In this document: positions 51,114-59,990 of the stretch, piece by piece
Numbering within the stretch: position 1 is the stretch's first letter
Layout: each line of letters begins with the position of its first letter
Notes under the pieces: model-generated
Database searches by the model: none
What the model saw: the letters and a program-made list of their open reading frames with translations, nothing else
What the model was told of the DNA's origin: nothing
Made by a program: the position numbers and the translations under genes
Source: Chitinophaga sp. E66
GTDB taxonomy: Bacteria; Bacteroidota; Bacteroidia; Chitinophagales; Chitinophagaceae
Length of the DNA: 64,000 nt
Assembly (NCBI GenBank): GCA_019285755.1
Contig: CP079103.1
Coordinates: 2,046,001-2,110,000, forward strand
Direction: 5' to 3'

Positions 51114-54100
51114 ATGAAAACGATTCAAATGGAAAAAACCATTTCCCGGCGTAAAAGGAACACAGTTCCCGCCATTGAAAACCATCTCTCCATCGGCGAT
51201 ACGATGGAAGAGAATTACCTGCTCAAATTCAGGCCGGGCACGCAACAGCTGGCCGACCGCGCAGCTTTGGCAAAGAAACTCGAAGAGAAGTTCAAAAAGA
51301 AGTTCGGTGGAAAAGTACAGGTGAAGGTAGAGCCCGATCTCGCGGAAACTGCCGCCATGCTGGAGCACATCAAGCAGATCCGCCAGCAGTTCGGCATCCA
51401 GTCACTAACCGATTTTGCACCGCTGGCGCTGAAGAAGGCGCGCTACCAGATCGGTAAAGGCGGGCATATCCTCGGCAAGCTGAAAACAGGAAAGCCGCTT
51501 CCCGCAGCTGGCGGAAAGATCAAGGCGGATACGGCCGTGATCATGGCGGGTACGCTGGATCTTACGAACACCACCATCGATATCTTGCCCGAAATTCATA
51601 CGCTCACTATTATCGCGGATAAACTGATCTGCGGTAAGAACGCACGCATCACCTGGTCATGCCCCAAAGGCAAACCGGCCAACCGCCCCGATGACGCTTC
51701 GCTCGACGGACAAAGCCTCCATGGCATCGTCACCATCCGGGAACTATTCATGGCCGCGACGGCGAACCCGGTAAACGCGGGGCCGTGGGTGTGGACGGCG
51801 GTATTGGCCGTCCCGCGCCTCATGTAGAGGTTTGGGTGCGGGAACTGGTGAATGTGCCCAATTTCGACTTGCGTGGCCAGGATGGCGGCACAGGTGGTAA
51901 AGGACAGCGTGGAGGAAGCGGGGAGACGGCGCCGATGGACAAAAAGGCAAACAGAACATCTGGAAAAACCGCTGCCATTATAAGAACCCCGCAGGCAACG
52001 GCGGGCATGGCGGTGATGGCGGCCCGGGCGGCAACGGTGGCCGCGGCGGAAACGGCGGCGATGCGGGTACCATTCTCATCGCAGTGCCGGATGGCACGCT
52101 GGAGAAAGCGATCGACGGCAGCGTCTTTACGCCCTTGGTTACCGGCGGTGTTCCTGGCGATGGCGGCGCAGGCGGTGACGGCGGACCCGGTGGCCGCGGC
52201 GGTAAATCCGGGAACGTAGGCGCCTGTGCCACAGGTCGCGACGGGCAACCCGGCGCACAAGGTCAACCTGGTAAGTCAGGCGCGAAAGGCAAATCAGCCG
52301 GCGTAAACGGTTCGCTGGAGTTTTACTCTTTTACGGAAGACGAATGGGAAGCGCTGCTCAGCCGGCCTTTCATTACTGAAATACAACCGGCATATGCTTT
52401 CCCCGGTAATAAGGTCAACATCAGCGGCACGGCATTCGCGAAAGGAGATAAAGTGGTGATGGAAAATTACTCTAACCTGAAATCCACGCTCAACGCCGAT
52501 CAGTCCATCACGGCTACACTGCCTGCAAAACTGGGAGGCGGCAGGCACATCGTGCGGGTGCTTCGCGCGGCGGATAAAGTGTATAGCAATCCCTTCTCCG
52601 TATGGGCCAAACCCTGGATCGATAAAGTACCGGAAGTGCTGTACCCGGAAAAAGTAATGCCCCTGACCGGACAGGCCTTCGTTAAAGGCGCGGTAGTGCT
52701 CATCAATGGCAAGGCTGCCGTGGTGACGACCGTTACGGAGACAGCCATCGCATTCCTGGTCCCGAAAGACGCGGCGAATGTAAAAGAGAATGAATGGCTC
52801 ATCCGGTGCGGAACCCGGATGGAATGACCAGTAACGTAAAGTCGACGAAGAAAGTCCTGGAGCTGGGGATTCCCTTCCAATACGGTAAGCATAACTTCGC
52901 GTTTGCGAACTTCAAAGACGGCGTGCCTACCATGGCAACGTTCAAAGAAACGTTCGGCAAATCGGAAGTAGGGTTTATGTTCTTTAAACGTCCCCTGCTC
53001 ACCGGTGCATTCTATAAGTTCTATGAAAAGTACCTGTTGGGCGAAGATAAAGGAGGACTGGCGACGGGTTTCTGCACCTCGATGTCGAGCCTCGTGGCCG
53101 ATAAGTTCTGGAAAGGGGAAAACGATGCCTTCGTGACAACGAAAGCCAAGCTGCATGCCAGATTCACTGCCGTGCATGGTCGCCTGCTGAGCCGCGACAG
53201 CCTCATACATTTTCATGACCAGAGCCAAAAAGGGATTGATATGGTGGAAGCCACTGCCCGTTTGATCGAAACGGTATTCCTGAAGGGTTGCGATGGCGAC
53301 CAGGCGCCGTTGTTGTTCTTCATTCCTTCCGGCGCGGTCTGGGATAAAGGATATTTCAGCAAACTGGGTTCCACGCATTGCATCATGCCCTATAAATTCC
53401 AATACCCGGCAGGCCATAAGGGCGCAAAGCTCAATGCGGCGAAAACCACGACGATAGATGATCTGCATGACGTGAAGCTGTACTGCTGGGATTGCAATCA
53501 TCCCACCAACCCGGATTGCTACATTCAGTTCCGTAAAGAGAAAGACAAGCTGCACTTCGACTATCATGTGAAAGGGAATAAGCCCGAAATAAAGGTGTCC
53601 AGCGCGGAAGGGATCACCTTGGGCAATATGAGCAATGGCGCCTACCTGTACAGCGATCACGATATGCCGTTTACCGGCGCTTTCGGTCTCACGCGGTTTG
53701 TGATCGACTTCCTGCTAAGCCCCGCAGACCTGGAGATTACCGACGTTAAGGGCCGTAAAACAGGCCTGGTGAACGGAAAACTGCTGAGCGGCATTCCCGG
53801 TTCCATGCCCTGTTTCCTGGCAAAAGGGGCGTATATGTTGCCGGAAGGCGCGGCCCCTCTCGCCGGATCGTGGGCAATGGGAAAGGACTGTATACCTACA
53901 ACTCCATCCTGCCGGACGGTACAACAATTAAGCTGGAAGGCGTGGAGACAAAACCGGGACAGGTAGACGAACTGAAGATGAATTCCGACGCTTCGCAGGT
54001 CAGCATTGCGATGGCGGAAGAGAAACCTTTCACTTTCACCTGCTCGCGCCTCGTGGGCGACCAGGTCCGCGCCCTGACCATAAGCGGCATCGCCGCAGGC

Positions 54101-54328
54101 GCGGGCAAGGCCTGCGAAATGAACGTGTCGCCGGAGCTGGATGAGCTGGATTTCGGCAACCGCCACGGCCTCCGCAACGTGCAGATCTTCGCGACCACTG
54201 CCATCTCAACTTCAGATAAACCTGCTGAAAAACAAATCCAGGTCAGCCTGCCGAACGATCACAGGCTGCGGATCAAAATACCGGATTGGACAAATCTGGC
54301 GCTTCAGACGACGACGGAAGCATTGTAA
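51114..54328 (+). CDS. Large modular protein: beta-helix-like N-terminus, collagen-like Gly repeats, two IPT/TIG domains, putative papain-like cysteine peptidase (frameshifted)
   Basis: About 1,071 residues after repair (shifts near 51740, 51930, 52820 and 53870). No signal peptide. N-terminal charged helices (LAKKLEEKFKKKFGGKVQVK) precede a repetitive beta stretch (TAVIMAGTLDLTNTTIDILP, LTIIADKLICGKNARITW). Next come GGX repeats from about 51750 to 52310 (GGHGGDGGPGGNGGRGGNGG, GQPGAQGQPGKSG), then two IPT/TIG-like Ig domains (ITEIQPAYAFPGNKVNISGT; VPEVLYPEKVMPLTGQAFVK). The following 400 residues have Cys in GLATGFCTSMSS, His in GSTHCIMPYKFQYPAG and Asp/Asn in KLYCWDCNHPTNPDC, an order that fits a papain-like peptidase. 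A beta-rich end follows. The composition is unusual and I know no named homologue. A terminator follows 20 bp later. Confidence 0.72.
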
Positions 54329-54347
54329 AACATGATTCCTGCAAACA

Positions 54348-54375
54348 AGGCCGTGCCTCCGGGCGCGGCTTTTTG
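54348..54375 (+). terminator. Rho-independent terminator after the modular protein
   Basis: Stem AGGCCGTGCC/GGGCGCGGCT (one G-U) followed by TTTTTG, 20 bp after the stop. Confidence 0.8.
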
Positions 54376-54395
54376 CATTAACATAAACTACTGAC

Positions 54396-54494
54396 ATCCT
54401 TCAGTGATCCTTCAGTGGTGGTCAGTGCTGGCTTAGGTTTGAGGGTGTTTGACTGAAGGATCACTGAAGGATTGATGATGGTTTGATGTTCTCT
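54396..54494. repeat. 11-bp-phased array A with perfect 21-bp inverted repeat
   Basis: Arms 54396-54416 (ATCCTTCAGTG twice less one base) and 54452-54472 are exact reverse complements with a 35-nt loop. Read as consecutive 11-mers the whole block stays in phase: ATCCTTCAGTG, ATCCTTCAGTG, GTGGTCAGTGC, TGGCTTAGGTT, TGAGGGTGTTT, GACTGAAGGAT, CACTGAAGGAT, TGATGATGGTT. No gene overlaps. Confidence 0.9.
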
Positions 54495-54546
54495 GTCTGA
54501 CCAAAACGTGACAAAACTCATATTTAATGAAACTGCTATTGCGTTG

Positions 54547-54667
54547 ATTTTCAGTGGATCCTCCGCTCATCCTCCGTCCATCCTCCGTCGGCGTCCAGTG
54601 GTGGCAAGGGTTTGACGGTGTTTGGACGGAGGATGGACGGAGGATGAGCGGAGGTTTGACGATGGTT
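54547..54667. repeat. 11-bp-phased array B with perfect 30-bp inverted repeat
   Basis: Arms 54560-54589 and 54625-54654 are exact reverse complements with a 35-nt loop. In 11-mers: ATTTTCAGTGG, ATCCTCCGCTC, ATCCTCCGTCC, ATCCTCCGTCG, GCGTCCAGTGG, TGGCAAGGGTT, TGACGGTGTTT, GGACGGAGGAT (twice), GAGCGGAGGTT, TGACGATGGTT. The loop and tail units match those of array A while the stem units have diverged on both arms together. Confidence 0.9.
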
Positions 54668-54965
54668 CATGCGATGCTGGCGGAATAGGCATCAGGTAGT
54701 TGACATCGTCAGGTAAAATGCGTTTCGTCACTACTTCCGACGGAGTACGTCCCGGCAATTGCCGGACTACGTCACAAATTTTCACGGCGTGTTTACTTGT
54801 GCTTTACTTTTGTTTTATGACGGAAAAAAGGTTTATAGCGTTGATAAACAGATAGTCGTTAGCGTAAGGATGGACGATTCTACGAAGGTCATGGATTATC
54901 GGCCGATAGCGGTAGTTGTGAGAAGAAAAATACGTAGGTTGGCGTATATCAAAATTAACTCCACT

Positions 54966-55370
54966 ATGAAGAAAATCCTGACCCTTTCTTTGGCATTGTT
55001 TTGCTTTTCCATCACTGCTATGACCCATGCCCCGGCTACCGCCGCGCCGGTGGCAAAGAAAATGATGGCGCCTCCGCCTGCCGGTTGGCCGTTATCAGTG
55101 ACATTCCAGATCTTTTACCACAGCGGGCTTCCGGGGATATCGCTCGTTTGGCCCATGCAGGCGCCGCCATCCTGGACAACGACCGTCACGTTTATGGGCG
55201 TTTCACAAGTGATTGATCCGACTGCGTACACGTCGGTGGGTTGGTTCGGTACGGCCTATACGTTGACGAGCGGTGTTACGTACGCCATCAATATTTCCGG
55301 CGTGGCGTATTACTTCCAGATCCCGCCGGGCGTCAGCGGTGGCTGGTGCACCATCACAGGGCATTCCTGA
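54966..55370 (+). CDS. Small secreted hypothetical protein (134 aa)
   Basis: ATG at 54966 gives signal peptide MKKILTLSLALFCFSITAMT with cleavage near APATA. The mature part is Pro-, Trp- and Thr-rich beta sequence (AGWPLSVTFQIFYHSGLPGI, WTTTVTFMGVSQVIDPTAYT, YFQIPPGVSGGWCTITGHS). It is intact. No family is recognised. It follows the two hairpin arrays and is convergent with the LysR gene across a shared terminator. Confidence 0.7.
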   Translation: MKKILTLSLALFCFSITAMTHAPATAAPVAKKMMAPPPAGWPLSVTFQIFYHSGLPGISLVWPMQAPPSWTTTVTFMGVSQVIDPTAYTSVGWFGTAYTLTSGVTYAINISGVAYYFQIPPGVSGGWCTITGHS

Positions 55371-55392
55371 TTGCTGTTCCTGAAGTGATTCC

Positions 55393-55424
55393 ATCCTGGC
55401 AGCGCAAGTTGCCAGGGATTTTTT
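55393..55424. terminator. Rho-independent terminator between convergent genes
   Basis: Stem ATCCTGGCA/TGCCAGGGAT followed by TTTTT, lying just beyond the secreted-protein stop and touching the LysR stop. Confidence 0.75.
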
Positions 55425-56307
55425 AGTCGGCCTGCTTTTTGGCGAACTTCATGAACAGTTGGGCGAGTTTATGCTGTTGGCCTTGTGGGTGGATGAAGTG
55501 GTATTTGCGGATGAGTTTGAACTGTTTGATGGGCAGCACTTTCAGGACGCCGCTTTCCAGTTCGTTCTGCACCGCCCGGAGGGAGAGGAATGCGGCGCAG
55601 GGGGCTTCCCGGAGATAGGATTTGATCCCTTCCGAGCTGCCCATATGCATGAGGATGTTGAGGTCGGTCAGTTTGAGGCCCAGTTTTTGAGCTCATCGAT
55701 AATCACTTCCAGCGTGCCTGAGCCATGTTCGCGGACCAGCAGGGGATTTTGCGCAGCTCCTCCGTGGTGAGGGGCCTTTGCCGGGGCTTTGAAGCGGGCG
55801 TTGCAAATCAGGGCGATCTCGTCCTTAGCCAGTTCGGTGTATTTCAATTGCGGGTTGCGGGAAACGCCTTCGATGATCCCGACTTCGATGTCTTTATCCA
55901 GCAGCGCCTGTTCGATCTGTTCCGTGTTGCCGTTGATGAGCGAGGTGCGGATAGCGGGCTGTTCCTGGTTAAAACGGGCCAGGACGCCGGGCAGGAAGTA
56001 TTGCGCAATGGTGGAGCTGGCGCCGATGTTCAGGAGCCCCGGAATCCTGTTTTAGCTGATGCAGGTCGTATTCCATATTCCCATACAGGAGGAAGATCTG
56101 GCTGGCGTATTGTTGCAGCAGTTTGCCGCCGGGAGTAAGCCGGATACGGTTGCCGATACGCTCGAACAGCGCAATGCCGAGCTGCTCTTCCAGTCCATGG
56201 ATGTGCTTGGTAACGGCAGGTTGCGAAATAAACAACTCTTCCGCCGCCTTGGTGAAGCTGAGCCTTTTGGCGACTGTATGGAATACCTTTAACCTGAAAT
56301 CGAACAT
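55423..56307 (-). CDS. LysR-family transcriptional regulator (frameshifted)
   Basis: About 295 residues. ATG at 56307 gives MFDFRLKVFHTVAKRLSFTK, AAEELFISQPAVTKHIHGLE, the standard LysR winged HTH. Near 56045 one base is off; repair gives KQDSGLLNIGASSTIAQYFL and the effector domain (FNQEQPAIRTSLINGNTEQI, LVREHGSGTLEVIIDELKKL). A second shift is near 55690. HGSGT is typical of CysL/YwfM-like members. Target unknown; no divergent gene is adjacent except a tiny membrane ORF. Confidence 0.88.
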
Positions 56308-56368
56308 GAGGTAAAAGTACGATTTGCAAAGGAGGAAATCAGCAGAAAGAAAATGGAAGGTTATCGGA

Positions 56369-56539
56369 TCAGCGGGCAACTCCGGATGTCAGTACGGAGG
56401 TAGCGGCCGGGGCAGGGGAGGAAGGACCGATCATGCCAGTCTTCAACAGGATACACAGCGCTATCAGGAAAGCGCCCGCCAGCAGGAGGTAGCTGGTGTA
56501 CTTGCAACGTAAGAACGCAGGATCGGTAAGCATGCGCAT
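56369..56539 (-). CDS. Small single-pass membrane protein (56 aa)
   Basis: ATG at 56539 (or 56533) gives MRMLTDPAFLRCKYTSYLLL, a hydrophobic helix AGAFLIALCILLKTGMIG and a short Ser/Pro/Ala tail. It fits a one-helix membrane peptide. It sits 61 bp upstream of the LysR gene in the same direction. No family recognised; supported by its start, helix and codon composition only. Confidence 0.4.
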   Translation of the reverse strand: MRMLTDPAFLRCKYTSYLLLAGAFLIALCILLKTGMIGPSSPAPAATSVLTSGVAR

Positions 56540-56817
56540 AAGTTTGAATTTTACGACTCAAATGTACCGCGCTCCTGCCTTCAGGGCAAATCATTTATAC
56601 GCATACTGCATAACCTCAGGTTATAATGAACGGGTTTAAAATAACCTATAGGTATTTAAAGTGCCCGTGTTTACAATTCAGTAGCTGAAATCAACGTTTC
56701 GGCTACCGGAAAGTCCGCTTTGTTAAACGCGCCTGTGGGTTGAGCGGGAATATGGCTTTCTTTGTACCTTAGGACAATTAATTGTAATTGTTCAACTCCA
56801 AAAAAACCTCATCAACA

Positions 56818-57402
56818 ATGAAAGCATTACGTTTGGTAATGTGCATGGCAGGCGCCCTCATGCTGGCGACCGCAGCCAATGCCCAGCGCATCCGCGTCAC
56901 AGAAGGCAGCCTCGACGTGCTGAAAAATGAAAAAGACATCAACATCGAGTTTACGTACGACAACATGAAGGTCGGCAAGTTCGACAAGGAAGCCGATTAC
57001 GTAAACAGCAGGGTTAAAGACCTGAACAAGAAAGAGGCCGGCCGTGGCGACACCTGGGCCAAGGCCTGGGTAGACGACCGCAAGTCGCGTTTTGAGCCTA
57101 AGTTCGAAGAGCTCTTCACAAAATCGACGGACCTCAAATTCGCCAACAAGGCCAAATACACCCTCATTTTCAATACCTCGTTCACCGAACCTGGTTTCAA
57201 CGTGGGCGTTGTGCGCAAGAACGCTTACATCAGCGGCGAGTTCCTCCTCGTTGAAACGGCAGACCACAACAAAGTGGTGGCCAAAGGCACGCTTGAAAAA
57301 TCGCCCGGCAGAACATTCTGGGACAACGATTTCGACACCGGGGAACGTATTTCCGAAGCTTATGAGATGGCCGGGAAAGCCCTCGGCCGGTACATCCGCT
57401 AG
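56818..57402 (+). CDS. Secreted conserved hypothetical protein (194 aa)
   Basis: Intact. Signal peptide MKALRLVMCMAGALMLATAA ends at ANAQ. The mature protein has SLDVLKNEKDINIEFTYDNM, KFDKEADYVNSRVKDLNKKE, ANKAKYTLIFNTSFTEPGFN and GRTFWDNDFDTGERISEAYE, a pattern of Bacteroidota periplasmic proteins of unknown function. It is monocistronic with a strong downstream terminator. Confidence 0.8.
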   Translation: MKALRLVMCMAGALMLATAANAQRIRVTEGSLDVLKNEKDINIEFTYDNMKVGKFDKEADYVNSRVKDLNKKEAGRGDTWAKAWVDDRKSRFEPKFEELFTKSTDLKFANKAKYTLIFNTSFTEPGFNVGVVRKNAYISGEFLLVETADHNKVVAKGTLEKSPGRTFWDNDFDTGERISEAYEMAGKALGRYIR

Positions 57403-57423
57403 TTTTCCGCGGCCGTACACGAA

Positions 57424-57457
57424 AAATCCCCTCCGGGCTTAGCCGGGAGGGGATTTT
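57424..57457. terminator. Bidirectional terminator between convergent genes
   Basis: Long hairpin AAATCCCCTCCGG/CCGGGAGGGGATTTT flanked by A-rich and T-rich ends, so it can serve both the secreted-protein gene and the convergent Dabb gene. Confidence 0.85.
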
Positions 57458-57474
57458 CTTTATAGTACGGAAGG

Positions 57475-57884
57475 CTAGACTTCCAGCGCGTCGTACACGA
57501 TTACTTTTTCCCAGAGGTGGCTGCACTTTTTGATGAACTCCTGGTGGATAGGGTGCACTGGTAAGCCGCTTCGCCGGCTACGTCGTCGAAGAAGATCAGT
57601 TCGGATACGCCCCAGCTACTGTCTACCACGCCACGGGCTTCGGTATTGGCTACCACGCCAACGCGGAGGTCGCGGATGGTGGGGATTTTAGCTAGTGATT
57701 TTACGCCGGCGATCAGTGCGTCGCGGTCTTCCTTTGATCCGGGATTCTTCAGCCAGAAGAATACGTGGTGGCACATTGGCGGCTTTTTGGCGGCATCGCC
57801 TTGTCCGGGCATGGCGGCAGCGGCGGTACCGGCGCAAAGGGCTGCCGCGGTGCCCAGGAACTTGCGTCTGTTGGTCTTGCTCAT
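57475..57884 (-). CDS. Dabb (stress-responsive alpha/beta-barrel) protein with Tat signal (one frameshift)
   Basis: About 136 residues. The N-terminus MSKTNRRKFLGTAAALCAGT is a twin-arginine signal. The Dabb fold is seen in MCHHVFFWLKNPGSKEDRDA, LIAGVKSLAKIPTIRDLRVG and WGVSELIFFDDVAGEAAYQ. One base shift near 57560 gives VHPIHQEFIKKCSHLWEKVI and the end VYDALEV at 57475. The family forms dimeric barrels; its substrate is unknown. A Tat signal suggests export in a folded state. Confidence 0.85.
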
Positions 57885-58056
57885 GGGTTCTCTGTTTGGT
57901 TTTAGTTGATGATCTGATGAAAATACATAACAATCCCCATTTTTCGCAGTCTCCCCGCTGATTTAGGTACTGATACCCATGAAAATGAGCATTGATGGTT
58001 ATCCGGCCCCCTTTGCCGGGCGTAATTTTGCTGCAGAAACCATCAATCTTCATTAC

Positions 58057-58652
58057 ATGTACACCCCAAACCTCAAAAACTTCTGCAGGCAACTGGCCAT
58101 GCCCCTGTTGATCATCGCCGCGGTAGCCTGCGGCGAAAAGAACGGCGATAAGCCCGGCGGCGGGCCCAATCTACCCACGTCGAGCATACCCGCCGAAATG
58201 GTAGGGAAATACTGGCACACGGGTTCGTTTTCCATGACCCAGTTCAATAACTACGACGGCAGCTATGCAGGACAGGCCTATGAAATAGCCACCGGCTATA
58301 AGTTCTCCGCCGATGGTACCGCGGAGCAGTATTTCTACTGGACCAATACCAGCGCTTATTGCCGGGAACAGGTGCTGGGCTACCGTAAAGGCACCGCGGT
58401 ATTCGACGCAGAAAAGAAAACATTCCGATTCTATGCGGCATCCGGATTTTACCGCCGTTACAATACCTGCGGCTCCAGCCAGTCGCCCGGCTACGGTCAG
58501 CGCGTGGAATACGGAGCGGAGGATCTCCATCCTAAATATGTGGATGAACTGAAAACTGGTCGTTGGTGACGGAACAGGGCCAGCGGATCTGGCGTATTCC
58601 CTATGATGACGGATCTGTCAGTGAGTTCAAAACGGCAGCGATGCCAAACTAA
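58057..58652 (+). CDS. Lipoprotein of unknown function (one frameshift)
   Basis: About 198 residues. The signal LAMPLLIIAAVACGEKNGDK includes a lipobox. The body (EMVGKYWHTGSFSMTQFNNY, GYKFSADGTAEQYFYWTNTS, YRKGTAVFDAEKKTFRFYA) resembles lipocalin-like barrels of Bacteroidota lipoproteins. One shift near 58553 gives LKNWSLVTEQGQRIWRIPYD and the stop at 58652. No partner gene is close. A terminator follows. Confidence 0.75.
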
Positions 58653-58672
58653 GGGGAGTTGTTTTAAATGGC

Positions 58673-58715
58673 GCCCGCGCTACCTGGGAGGGACTCCGGG
58701 GCGCGGGTTTTTTAT
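58673..58715 (+). terminator. Rho-independent terminator after the lipoprotein gene
   Basis: Stem GCCCGCGC/GCGCGGG around a second inner hairpin, followed by TTTTTTATT. Confidence 0.75.
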
Positions 58716-58760
58716 TGTCTTGATTCCGTCGTATATTCCGTACTTAAATATTTAACCCAC

Positions 58761-59942
58761 ATGAAAAAAATCCCTTACCTCTTATTGCTCTGCCTGTTGG
58801 CAGGATTGTCGACCCGCGCACAGGTTAGATTTGATTCCACCATTCTTGTGTATGCATCAAACGGTACACCTGTAAATGGCATTAAGATCCGGACCAACCT
58901 TCCATTCACTAATGCTTCCCAAATGCCGACGTTGATTCTGGAAGGCTACTGTTATGGTGCAAACGGAAACGTATCCGCCACTATCGGTATTACTTTAAAC
59001 TACTATATCTACAGCGGAGTATTTTACAATTACCGGGCGTCTTCCTTCGGTAGTTATACACCGCTTATCAAGCTTGCAAATGAAAACAATAAGGTGGTAA
59101 TTTTCATTGATAGTAAAGACTACTTTTGCGATTTAGTTTAAGAGCCTTCGCTACGGGGATGTTGGACGAAACGCCTGTGAATTTCACGGGTTGGACAACA
59201 ATAGACGCTGCGCTGACCGGTACGGGGGTGGTAACTGTGCCTTACTTCAATAATTTTGGCGGCCGCGTGGCGATAGCGGCGCCAATTGCGTCAGCAGCGG
59301 TGCCACAAACTCAAGCTGCATTGCATGTTACCAACGCTGTACCATTGCCTTCAAATGCGGCCGATGGAGTTAACGCCATTTTCGGGAATTCTCACCGGCA
59401 TTTTACTTACTTTGGCGGACTGGCCGGAGGGCGTATCCGCGGAGCGACGAACGGATATCTCGTAGTGGAATCAAATGCTGAAGGAACAGATAATAGCCTG
59501 TATCTGAATTATGAAACTCCTGGAAATGTACATATTGCCCGCGGTGGAGGAAATGTAACCATTGGGGCACAGGCGCCTGATTACATGGCTAACCCCAGTA
59601 TAAACTCCAGGTTCTCGGTACTATCGGCGCCAGAAAGGTAAAAGTTACCCAGGAAACCTGGGCAGACGATGCCCTTCAGCCCGGGTACGATCTGCCGTCG
59701 CTCCCCGAACTGGCCGCATTTATCCGGAAAACGGCCACCTGCCGGGTATCCCGTCGGAGAAGGAAGTAAAGAAAGATGGGATCGATGTGGGGGATATGGA
59801 TAGCCGGTTGCTACGAAAGATAGAAGAGTTAACCCTATATATTTTAAAGCAGGACGAGGCGAATACCGCAATGCAACGGACACTGGAGGAATTACATTCA
59901 AGACTAAAAAAGCTGGAAAAAGCTTCCGGCGACCGGGAATAA
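58761..59942 (+). CDS. Secreted tail-fibre/peptidase-S74-like surface protein (frameshifted)
   Basis: About 394 residues. Signal peptide MKKIPYLLLLCLLAGLSTRA. The middle is repetitive beta structure (GRVAIAAPIASAAVPQTQAA, GGLAGGRIRGATNGYLVVES). The C-terminal 100 residues carry the typical Bacteroidota tail-fibre end: a WADDALQPGYDLPSLPELAA block, HLPGIPSEKEVKKDGIDVGD, LLRKIEELTLYILKQ and a coiled coil (MQRTLEELHSRLKKLEKASG). Shifts lie near 59140 and 59625. The end domain probably trimerises. Its role, adhesion or otherwise, is unknown. Confidence 0.8.
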
Positions 59943-59945
59943 AGA

Positions 59946-59978
59946 CGAAACATCCCCGAAAAGGGGATGTTTCGTTTG
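59946..59978. terminator. Bidirectional terminator between convergent genes
   Basis: Near-perfect stem CGAAACATCCCC/GGGGATGTTTCG with a 5-nt loop and T-rich flank; the beta-helix gene converges 13 bp further on. Confidence 0.88.
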
Positions 59979-59990
59979 TATAGAATTGGG

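Noticed and set aside
52500-53660. 386-codon minus-strand open frame opposite the modular protein
   Set aside because: The plus strand encodes IPT/TIG and peptidase-like sequence continuous with flanking frames; the antisense reading has no start context or family resemblance.
54396-54667. CRISPR array
   Set aside because: The units are 11 bp, adjoin without spacers and form inverted repeats; there are no cas genes nearby.
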